Shown: positions 1 through 7,406 of the stretch, in pieces | Layout of the letters: the number at the start of each line of letters is the position of its first letter | How positions within the stretch are numbered: position 1 is the first letter of the stretch | Source: Cymbomonas tetramitiformis | Taxonomy: Eukaryota > Chlorophyta > Pyramimonadophyceae > Pyramimonadales > Pyramimonadaceae | NCBI GenBank assembly: GCA_001247695.2 | Contig: LGRX02030269.1 | Location: forward strand, 1 to 11,189 | Direction: 5' to 3' | Length of the DNA stretch: 11,189 nt | Program-made: the position numbers and the translations under genes | The notes under the pieces: model-generated | Told to the model about the DNA's origin: nothing | Databases searched by the model: none | What the model saw: the letters and a program-made list of their open reading frames with translations, nothing else

Positions 1-82
1 CAGCTACCCCAAGCGGGCTCTCTTCGGCCCGCCACACTCCACGTCAGCTACCCCAAGCAGGCTCTCTTCGGCTTGCCACACT
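1..82. repeat. 44-bp direct repeat, two copies, with a partial third copy at 698-719
   Basis: Copy one is 1-44 and copy two is 45-82, with a few substitutions; both begin CAGCTACCCCAAGC. A 22-bp piece of the same unit (26-47) recurs at 698-719 with one mismatch. The window starts inside the repeat, so more copies may lie to the left. Confidence 0.85.
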
Positions 83-1253
83 GAACGGCATGAGATCAGC
101 CAACAAAAACCAGCCCACCATCATCCCAGTGGATGTGAGAAGCAAATCAAGAGCAGGGCGGGGCCGTGACAAGATACCACAAACGCATACATATTCCCAA
201 CCCAAATGCAAAGCAGCATGGAAAGATGATACGATGTGACCGATCGTCGCCAAACAACTGTTGGTCTCTGGGTTACGGAGTAAGCGGACCCTGCTGGCAT
301 GCCCCCAGTGGCTCCCGGTCGATGGATGGGACCTGTTGGTCCATGGTTATGTCATGAATGCAGTCACACCACACAGCATGGACACCCCATGTCAAAAAAA
401 GGAAACATGCGGGCACCTAAGTGCTCCCCACACAATTCAAGGGAAAACACAGAAGATGTTCATCGCCACCTTCTGCCTCTCCTCGCAGCACGACAGACGA
501 ATCTACCGAGCTCTCCAAGAGGCAGTGCCCGCCAGAATGGCACCACAGGGATAACCGCCTCCCAAAACCCACTTCCACCCGGCGGCCGTCCCCGTTCACA
601 GCGTTCCGCCAGTACTCATATCAAGGTCAAAGAACACAAGTCCCCCGGCATGTATAATAACCATGAGCACTGTACACGGAGAGGGAGCTAGAGCTTTGGC
701 CCGCCACACTTCACGTCAGGCAAGCACCGCTGTTGCCAAAATGAGTTCGGATGTAGCCAACGCCTCTCTTGCTGCACCGTAGGATTCGAGCCCTTGCGCA
801 GCCTTGGCAAGGTGAGAGGGGGGTGCGGGGCAGGGCGGAGGGTCTCCGCGAGGGCGGCTGATCAGAGCGCCGGGGAGGGCTTCAGCTTGCGTGGCGCGCG
901 GACCTCCAGGGAGGGCAGCGGACAGCGAGAGGGCACTGCGGTTCACGCGGCTGGGAGGAGGTGAAGGGATCGGAGGCGCGAAGCAGGCGCGGCTGAGCGA
1001 GGGAGGGTTTCTGAAGCTGACAGGGAGCAGCCTCAAACACACGCAGCGAGGTTTGGGGAAATGAGGGGAAGCCTTGGGGCCCTGGGGCTCGGAGAGGAGG
1101 GAGGCGCGGAGCTTCCGGCGCAGCACACAGTGGGACAGAGCGGCCTCCCGGCTTTCCTCCTGCGGAATCACTTCGCACAGCGGGGCGCGTGGGGTCGTGC
1201 CCACGAGTGTAGTGCTCACTGGCCCAGGGGCGGATTGAGGCGCCAAGGGTTGA
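83..1253. other. Region without a supported gene
   Basis: Apart from the partial repeat copy at 698-719, I see no recognisable gene, RNA or element here. A minus-strand frame (716-1351, 211 codons) is rich in Pro, Ser, Arg and Ala. It resembles no family I know and overlaps the frame at 1254-1613. Its last 30 or so residues look more protein-like (LAKAAQGLESYGAAREALA), but this is not enough for a call. The 780-1260 portion is purine-rich and GC-rich on the plus strand. Confidence 0.4.
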
Positions 1254-1871
1254 CTAGCGCAAGGGCGCGGGAGGGGCTCCCGGGGGCGCACGTGTGTCCT
1301 CCCTGTGGAGCTCCGAGTCGGCATCGTAATCAGCATGGTCGCCCGGTACAAGCTGCGAGTCGCTGAACTGCAGCTGCTGCAGGGAGTGGCAGCTGCGCAT
1401 CGTGAGTCGCGATACCGGGGACGTGTTTGTGTGCGGCGAAACCACCGCGCGTCCCTGCGGGGTGTTCACACTCCCGCGGGCATCCTCCGGGTCGGTGCCT
1501 AGCCACATTGTCCCGTCCTTCACCGTGTACTGCACCGTTCTGCGGGGCACCCCGGCGCGCACGTACGACTTAAGATACCCCGTAGCCGCTCGATGCTGGA
1601 GGCGGCGATAATCCTACGGCAGAAGCAGCTTGGCTACATCGCGCAGACGAGTGCCTGAGATGAGCGGCTCAGAGAAGGGGCGAGGAGGGATATCAATGCC
1701 CGCAGCTTTATCATCTCTGAATTCCCCACCACATCCAAATGGGGAATCTCCTGAGCCGCCAGCTAGCATAAGCCTCGGGCGTAGCTCTGTGACAAGAGAT
1801 GGAAGGGAGCATCTGCGGGCCCTGGGCTTCCACCGGAGACTGCGCAATACAGACGCGAGAATTGGAAGACC
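1254..1871 (-). pseudogene. Unassigned reading frame interrupted by one stop (possible pseudogene or exon remnant)
   Basis: One minus-strand frame is open from 1871 down to 1254 except for a single TAG at 1614-1616, about 205 codons in all. The translation on both sides of the stop reads like ordinary protein rather than low-complexity noise: before it RLRDVAKLLLP, after it RRTVQYTVKDGTMWLGTDPE and MRSCHSLQQLQFSDSQL. An in-frame TGA at 1872-1874 precedes it and no convincing ATG start is present. It could be a gene remnant with one nonsense change, an internal exon, or chance openness in GC-rich DNA. I recognise no domain and propose no function. Confidence 0.25.
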
Positions 1872-3309
1872 TCACGTGCATCTACCACCTCCGCACCTGT
1901 TGTCTTCTCTGCCTGTCTCCAGCTCGTACAGAACGCCGTCGCGGGGCGGCTCGTCGCGGGGCTCCCGCGAGCGTCTGGGAGTCTGGTTCAAAGGCTGACC
2001 GAGTCACACGCAAAAGCCACACGTCAGGCCCCCCCTCACGGGTCGCACACCTGTGCCTCCACCAATGCGAGCGCGCAGGGATGAGGCTAGTCAGCACACC
2101 GCAGGGTGTATTGTTTTTTTTTTCTTTACGGCCCGCAACCACCAAATCCACTGGCCCGCTTTCGGCCAATGCGGCCAATCTCCAAAATTGCCCGAAATTT
2201 CGATTTCGAGTATGGTGATATTGCAAAACTCGCACAATTTTGCATAAATATTCCATCGGCCCACATGCGGCCCGGAGTGGCGAGCTATGGCCCCGGGCCG
2301 GCCGCCCACGGTAAGCAATATACCCCGGTGCACACCGCCATTGCAGAAAAATCGGATTTTGATTATTCTTGATGGCATTCCACGGAGCTCAAATCGCCGA
2401 TTCGGAGATAAATAACAAACTAGCTTCTCTCTGAACCCACAAGTACTGTTCCGCATCGCCCTCCGTGTGCTCGTGCTTGGACCGGTCTCTTTGGGGACCA
2501 GGACCCGCGCCACGGAATCCCTGCAGAAGTTAGGCTGCATTTCGCACCCGGACGTACACTATGTACCCGACGCGATGTACCCCGCCCGGAGGATCAAACC
2601 ACTTCACACTGAGGTTTGCAGTTGCCCAACGTTCACCAACCACCACCGCTGGAAGTACTAGCCACAGGCAGCCTCAGTCCGCTTGCGGGGTCCCAGCTCA
2701 CCCAGACTCACTGATACATCCGAGAGTCTGGGGGGTGCGCCTGCCAGGCGCACCAGAGACGCCTGCGAGACGGGCGCCCCGCAGTCCCGCCAAGTCCCGC
2801 ACTTCCCCGAGGTGTCTTCGCCACACATGACAAGCCAGAATAGCCCGCATGTGTGCCAGAGTCCTGCCATCCCCAAGCCGGCCGCTCGTTCCCGTGGGCC
2901 GCCACCCCGGCCAAGCCCTGCGCTACCAGCCCCTCCAGCATCTCCGGAATTCTGCCCCAATCACCTCCCCGCTCCAGCGTGCAAACCTCTCACTCCGGCA
3001 CGCGGCCTCGCCCGGCACAAGCTACGTGGGAAGGGGCACAGCCACTTGGCGGCGCTGCACTGCTCTCTGACCCCCTCCAATGGCCAGGGCTCACTTTGGG
3101 CGGCCCGAGCTGGAGTGGAGGCGCGCCTTCTGCGCGGGGTTGCTGTGAGGCAGCTTCTCCATGGCCTCCGCCTCGCCCGCGGTCAGCCAAGGGGCGGCAC
3201 ACAGGTTCGTGAGTGAAACTCGACTCGAGCTTCGAGGCACTTTTCTGAGCTTCGGGGCGTTGTTTATTTGTAGCCTTCGAGCGTCCCCCTGGCAGAAGCA
3301 GTTCCCCTT
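1872..3309. other. Region without a supported gene
   Basis: No gene is supported here. The stretch 2100-2420 is AT-richer than its surroundings. It has ten T in a row at 2114-2123, two plus-strand CCAAT motifs (2166-2170 and 2175-2179) and a TATA-like ATAAATAT at 2244-2251. A 177-codon plus-strand frame at 2683-3216 starts at TTG, is Pro/Arg/Ala-rich and matches nothing I know. The 41-bp minisatellite begins directly after this region. Confidence 0.4.
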
Positions 3310-3860
3310 ATGTCATTGCGCTGTATGACACACGCCGCACAGTGCATCCTACGTCATTGCGCTGTATGACACACGCCGCACAGCGCATCTTATGTCATTG
3401 CGCTGTATGACACACGCCGCACAGCGCATCTTATGTCATTGCGCTGTATGACACACGCCGCACAGCGCATCTTATGTCATGGCGCTGTATGACACACGCC
3501 GCACAGTGCATCTTACGTCATGGCGCTGTATGACACAGCGCATCTTATGTCCGCACAGCGCATCTTATGTCATTGCGCTGTATGACACACGCCGCACAGC
3601 GCATCTTATGTCATTGCGCTGTATGACACACGCCACGCACACACGCGCAGCGCATCTTGTCATCAGCTGAATGACACACGCCGCACAGCGCATCTTATGT
3701 CATTGCGCTGAATGACACACGCCGCACAGCGCATCTTATGTCATTGCGCTGAATGACACACGCCGCACAGCGCATCTTATGTCATTGCGCTGTATGACAC
3801 ACGCCGCACAGCGCATCTTATGTCATTGCGCTGTATGACACACGCCGCACAGCGCATCTT
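3310..3860. repeat. Minisatellite, 41-bp unit, about 14 copies
   Basis: The unit runs from ATGTCATTGCGCTGTATGAC to CGCACAGCGCATCTT. Copies start at 3310, 3351, 3392, 3433, 3474, 3515, 3547, 3567, 3608, 3659, 3697, 3738, 3779 and 3820. Most are exactly 41 bp. The copies at 3515 (32 bp) and 3547 (20 bp) are internally deleted, the one at 3608 is expanded to 51 bp, and the one at 3659 is 38 bp. Copies at 3659, 3697 and 3738 share GCTGAATGAC instead of GCTGTATGAC, which suggests block duplication. Short ORFs across the array are incidental. Units carry paired dyads, described in the findings. Confidence 0.97.
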
Positions 3861-4482
3861 GCTGCGCGCCTGCGGGGATTGACCTTCCAGGTGATCGGAG
3901 CACGTGAGATCCCCCGAGCACCGAACACGCACTCAACCCACTCTTAATTAACTAATCATGAAAATTGGGTTGCGACCAACGCGGAGCGCTAGAATTAGAG
4001 GTGGAATATTCAGCGAAACGGAATGGGAAAACAATCCAGCGCCTAATTGCTGGTGCTGAATTCTATTTGCCCCCTTTGCTTGCCCGAAGGAAGGCCTCTT
4101 GCCGGCGGCTTCCTGCCTTCTGCAACATCTCGAGCGCCTGACCCGAGGAACAGGCGAATGCGGGAACACTGCGCTTCAGAACAAAAGCGGCCCTTTGGCG
4201 TCGGACATGCAGCGGGCCAATCATCCGACCAGCTGCGGACAAATTCCGGGGGGGCGAAGAAAAATCCAGGAGATCGGCTGCGCGGCAGCCTCGGACACCC
4301 GTCAAAGGTGATCTGCACATTCCATACGAGAGATCTGTGGGCCATGCTCAACACGCGCACAGGATCAAGGGGAGCCGCTGTTCAGGCTGCATGTGAACAG
4401 CTCATTATTGCTGAAGGGCGTTCCGGGAGGCTGAGCGTCTGCCTGACCGCTCTGTGCTCGCTGTTTTGATCAGGGCCAGTCT
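3861..4482. other. Region without a supported gene
   Basis: Single-copy-looking sequence between the first minisatellite and the unassigned minus-strand frame. Several 70-140 codon frames overlap on both strands at 4043-4469; none has a recognisable motif or consistent coding character. A short dyad CCAGC/GCTGG lies near 4034-4052. I see no RNA gene or terminator. Confidence 0.4.
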
Positions 4483-5052
4483 CTACTTGCGCGTATGCGG
4501 CGCAGCACGTGGGTGTGCTGTGGGCATGGCCGTGCTCCGAGGTCCCGGGGAGGGCTGATCCGGGGGAGGGCCGTGATCCGGGGAGGGCCGTGATCGTGCC
4601 TGCGGGGGCTGCGACAGCTGGATCTTGCCATCCTCCCGGTACCACCAGTCGCTCTCTACCCGCAATGGGTGCGTAGGGGACTTCCTCGGGGTCTGGGTTT
4701 TGCCGAACGTCATATTAAAGGTATGCAAATTGCCAATGCTGCGAGACGTGGCGGACACAAGCTCTTCACCGTGCCGCAGCACGCACCAGTCACCACTGTC
4801 ATCTTTGTAACTGCGCGCACCCGTCCCCCCGCTTCCCGCGTCACACCTCAAGATCCTCCTTGCTGCGTGGCTGGCGTCATCGACAAGCTCGGTGCCATCG
4901 ACGTGTGCAGCAGGCGGTTCTCTACCATCAGCGTTCGCTGAGGGGGTATCCGCGGGAAGGTACGGGAGGGTGACCGCGCGGTACCAGAGGGTGGCAAAAC
5001 GGGGACACCAGTGCAGTGCTGGAGGGTGATGCGGATTCTCGATGGCGGGCGG
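4483..5052 (-). other. Unassigned 190-codon open segment with PB1/OPCA-like stretch (possible exon)
   Basis: The frame is open from just after a TGA at 5053-5055 to the stop at 4483. There is no ATG near its start, so if coding it is an internal exon or a fragment. The middle reads like real protein: ALHWCPRFATLWYRAVTLPY, DGTELVDDASHAARRIL, then SYKDDSGDWCVLRHGEEL. The last stretch resembles the acidic OPCA motif of PB1 domains (Y-x-D-x-x-G-D-W, a basic residue, then E-E-L). The first half of a PB1 domain, with its conserved lysine, is not seen. The last 40 residues are Pro/Ser/Arg-rich and cover a short GC-rich tandem repeat. A second frame (4848-5417, minus) overlaps it. The PB1 reading is a guess from one motif. 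Confidence 0.3.
4545..4594. repeat. Three tandem copies of a 15-18-bp GC-rich unit
   Basis: Units of the form CCGGGGAGGGCCGTGAT occur at 4545-4559 (shortened), 4560-4577 (one extra G) and 4578-4594. They fall in the low-complexity C-terminal part of the unassigned minus-strand frame. Confidence 0.85.
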
Positions 5053-5423
5053 TCATGAGAGAGGATGACAGCAGGGTGCAGGGGGCTGGCTAATATTGGG
5101 CAGTGCACTGCTACCCACATTTTTTTGACGTTGCCCTGGCACATGCTAAATCGAATTGCTCGTTCCTTCAGCTTCTCCTCCGTTCGATCGAAGGCGCACC
5201 CGATCCTGAGTTTTCCAGGACCGCGGTGCCTTTGGGAATAGTCATCACCATCCCCACCATTCTCTTGGTCACGCTTGTCATGATCGGCGCTACCCTTCTC
5301 GGACGCGCCCAGCCGATCAGACTGATCCAAGTGTCTGCCCTCCGGGCCAGCGCTAGTGACCGCCGTTTCCCTCGTGGTACCTGCAACTTCCAAAACTCGA
5401 AACGGCTGTGAAAGCATAGCAGA
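5053..5423. other. Region without a supported gene
   Basis: A minus-strand frame (189 codons, 4848-5417) crosses this stretch with a charged segment (KLRIGCAFDRTEEKLKERAI) preceded by an Asp/Gly-rich part. A 102-codon plus-strand frame (5103-5411) opposes it and is hydrophobic only because it lies antisense to that charged stretch. Either the minus frame is an exon belonging with 4483-5052 or both are noise. I see no splice-site pair I would defend. Confidence 0.3.
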
Positions 5424-5977
5424 GCCACTGCGCCGTTACATGACGCTCCAGCCACTGCGCCGTTACATGACGCTCCAGCCACTGCGCCTCATGCATGACG
5501 CTCCAGCCTGACATGCTCTCCAGCCACTGCGCTCGTTACATGCATGACGCTCCAGCTACTGCGCGCACTGCGCTCCATGTTACATGCACATGACAGCCAC
5601 TGCGCCAGCATGACGCTCCAGCCACTGCGCCGTTACATGCATGACGCCCCAGCCACTGCGCCGTTACACGACGCTCCAGCCACTGCGCCGTTACACGACG
5701 CCCAGCCACTGCGCCGTTACACGACGCTCCAGCCACTGCGCCGTTACATGACGCTCCAGCCACTGACATGACGCTCCAGCCACTGCGCCGTTACATGCAT
5801 GACGCCCAGCCACTGCGCACATGACGCTCCAGCCACTGCGCGTTACATGACGCTCCTCCAGCTACAGCATGACGCTCCAGCCACTGCGCTACATGCACGC
5901 TCCAGCCACTGCGCCGTTAGCATGACGCTCCAGCCACTGCGCCGTTACATGACGCTCCAGCCACTGCGCCGTTACAT
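5424..5977. repeat. Minisatellite, 27-bp unit, degenerate
   Basis: The unit is GCCACTGCGCCGTTACATGA followed by CGCTCCA. The first two copies (5424-5450 and 5451-5477) are perfect. After that the array is disturbed by small insertions of GCATGCATG type, deletions and partial units. I count 17 occurrences of CCACTGCGC across the array, plus two decayed ones. Because 27 is divisible by 3, frames stay open and give a nine-residue periodic peptide on the minus strand (AGASCNGAV), but indels break it repeatedly, so I do not call a gene. Confidence 0.95.
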
Positions 5978-6531
5978 CAGTTGCCATATATTGGGATGAG
6001 CATGTCATGGCCCTCCACCCATCCTGAACAGGAATGACGCGCCTTCTGCTGCATCTCCATCCGCGGCCGTGCCGTCCTGGGTGCCGTGCATAAAGCCTAA
6101 GTTGGAGGCGCCGAACAGGCTGGACACGGTTCTTCGTATATGCTTCTTCGATCTGGATCTGTGTGAATCTGATATTCCATCTGCAGGCTCTGCCAGAACG
6201 TCACACCCCGCCAATCCCGGCGACTCCATTTCAGGCACAGAGGGAAGCATTGTACGCGCAACGAGGCTGTGCACTCCCACGGAACTTGCCAGGCGCCCCG
6301 CACGCGCTGCTCTAAGCACCCTCGGCACCGCACTACCCCTGGCCCAATAGCGTCCGGGCAGGATTCAAGGTCTGGCCCAGCTCGCCAGCAGACCAGATGC
6401 GCCTCCATCATGGGCTGCGAAAAATCGAGGACGGCAACGCAATGCACGCGGATGAACTATGTGTGCACCGTCGGTGGACCTGCAGGCGTCGGCGATCTCT
6501 CCGAGGCGATCCAACGGACAGCTCGCTCAAG

Positions 6532-6622
6532 CTCATCCTGAAAAGTGGTTCAGGGCTCTTGCCATGCGCGAGGTGCGCCTCGCATGCACGGCATGACACC
6601 GCGACGCGCTTTTCAGGATGAG
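6532..6622. repeat. 14-bp perfect inverted repeat enclosing a smaller hairpin
   Basis: CTCATCCTGAAAAG at 6532-6545 is exactly reverse-complementary to 6609-6622, with 63 bases between the arms. Inside, GCGAGG (6568-6573) pairs with CCTCGC (6578-6583) around a 4-base loop, and outer TGCC/GGCA bases extend it. Together they could form a nested stem-loop in DNA or RNA. Confidence 0.85.
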
Positions 6623-6703
6623 TCCTTGGTGCCCGCCAAGAGTCGTCCCGGCCAGTCCGTGTGAATGTGGCAGCTACGTTGACAATCTAGAGCTTAGGTA
6701 ACA

Positions 6704-6717
6704 CACGTGGCCACGTG
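6704..6717. repeat. 14-bp palindrome with two CACGTG boxes
   Basis: CACGTGGCCACGTG is a perfect palindrome made of two G-box/E-box cores separated by GC. In plants and algae CACGTG is bound by bZIP and bHLH factors. Whether it acts as a regulatory site here is unknown. Confidence 0.8.
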
Positions 6718-6778
6718 ATTGTTTGAGCAAGGGTTGATGTTTTCCCCTGCGACATCGGTTGGAAAAGCGCTTCAGGTC

Positions 6779-6825
6779 GAGCAAGATGAAAAGGGAATAA
6801 TCGGATGGAGTAAAGCATCTTGCTC
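6779..6825. repeat. 10-bp inverted repeat with 27-base spacer
   Basis: GAGCAAGATG at 6779-6788 is the exact reverse complement of 6816-6825. It lies about 145 bp outside the outer 33-bp repeat copy. It might be an end structure of the element or unrelated. Confidence 0.75.
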
Positions 6826-6969
6826 CTTGGTGAGACGGATCGCCGGCTTGTTACAGTTTGGTTGAATGTACAGTTTGGAGGATTTCGGCGCCTTCGCAAG
6901 ACATTCATATTCTCAAAAGTATTCCGCCTTTCGCGAACTTATCCCATTGGTGGAAGGGGTTTAGTATCC

Positions 6970-7002
6970 ACATTTCTCTTTTGCTCGAATCCTCATTTGC
7001 CA
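6970..7002. repeat. 33-bp direct repeat, outer copy (candidate B2)
   Basis: This is the second perfect copy of the 33-bp repeat; similarity ends abruptly on both sides of each copy. If the split-direct-repeat reading is right, this is B2 and the element terminates at or near here, with 7003-7324 acting as A2. In that case 7003-7324 should share sequence with the 5' end of the element outside the window. Confidence 0.9.
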
Positions 7003-7324
7003 AAGGCAGGCACTGCAATACATTTCATTAAAATGATTTTGTAAAGTGTTTAAAATGCATTTTGTGCTTTTACATGCTTTCTAAATTCATGTTTTTGATG
7101 AGATGTCCAGACTGTCTGTGCACGTCACCAAAAGGAAAGAGTCCTCTGGGTCAGGAGCGGTGGGAAGAGCAAAAGGAACAGAGCTGAACAGGCGTGTCGC
7201 TTCGTGGCTACTTGTACATCCTGTTTGTGTCACGGAGCTACATGTGTCATTCGGCTCTACTGCAGCAGGAGTCACGGATTCTGAAAGTCTGAAACCACAA
7301 AAATTCTGTTGCACTCCAATTTGA
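7003..7324 (-). other. Non-coding 3' region of the retrotransposon (candidate A2)
   Basis: The stretch between the two 33-bp repeats is more AT-rich than the coding part and has no convincing ORF. It includes a perfect 12-bp palindrome AAAATGCATTTT at 7052-7063 and a minus-strand TGTAA at 7070-7074. It is best read as the untranslated 3' end of the element and the likely location of the sequence shared with its 5' end. Confidence 0.5.
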
Positions 7325-7357
7325 ACATTTCTCTTTTGCTCGAATCCTCATTTGCCA
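7325..7357. repeat. 33-bp direct repeat, inner copy (candidate B1)
   Basis: This sequence is identical over 33 bases to 6970-7002 and lies in the same orientation 355 bp away. It begins 50 bp beyond the recombinase stop, in the element's 3' region. PAT/Ngaro-type elements end in a B1-A2-B2 split direct repeat, and this copy sits where B1 would be. The core reads TTTTGCTCGAATCC on the plus strand. Confidence 0.9.
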
Positions 7358-7406
7358 TGAAACCAAAGATGAAACTGTGAGGCACACAAAAGAAATCTGA
7401 TCTCTG

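Larger units (their letters stand above)
5978..6969. other. Region without a supported gene between minisatellite and retrotransposon
   Basis: No gene is supported. A minus-strand 107-codon frame (6005-6328) ends in a fairly protein-like stretch (KKHIRRTVSSLFGASNLGF) but matches nothing I know. The region contains a 14-bp inverted repeat (6532-6545 and 6609-6622), a CACGTG palindrome (6704-6717) and a 10-bp inverted repeat (6779-6788 and 6816-6825). From about 6680 the sequence becomes AT-richer and continues so into the element's 3' end, so part of 6680-6969 may belong to the retrotransposon. Confidence 0.4.

Noticed and set aside
2114..2123. Ten T in a row as the poly(A) tail of a minus-strand retroposon
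   Set aside because: The tract is short, no target duplication was found flanking it, and the adjoining AT-rich sequence shows no LINE or SINE feature.
2166..2251. Promoter with two CCAAT boxes and a TATA-like element
   Set aside because: The spacing is plausible, but no supported gene lies downstream, and such short motifs are expected by chance in this AT-richer stretch.
2683..3216. 177-codon plus-strand frame
   Set aside because: It starts at TTG, is Pro/Arg/Ala-rich, has no recognisable motif and competes with equally open minus-strand frames, as expected in GC-rich DNA.
3310..3860. CRISPR array
   Set aside because: The units are contiguous 41-bp tandem copies with no unique spacers and no cas genes, in eukaryote-like DNA.
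5103..5411. Plus-strand membrane-like protein (hydrophobic GIVITIPTILLVTLVMIG)
   Set aside because: The hydrophobic stretch is antisense to a charged Asp/Lys-rich minus-strand frame, a common shadow effect, and no signal or family match is visible.
5536..5769. Repetitive protein with AGASCNGAV periods on the minus strand
   Set aside because: It exists only because the 27-bp unit is divisible by three; indels break the frame many times and it lacks a consistent start or flanking coding sequence.
6983..7002. tRNA-like T-arm (CTCGAATCC) and ending in GCCA
   Set aside because: The T-loop lacks the expected TTCGAAT context and no anticodon or D arms can be placed upstream; the segment is part of the 33-bp direct repeat.
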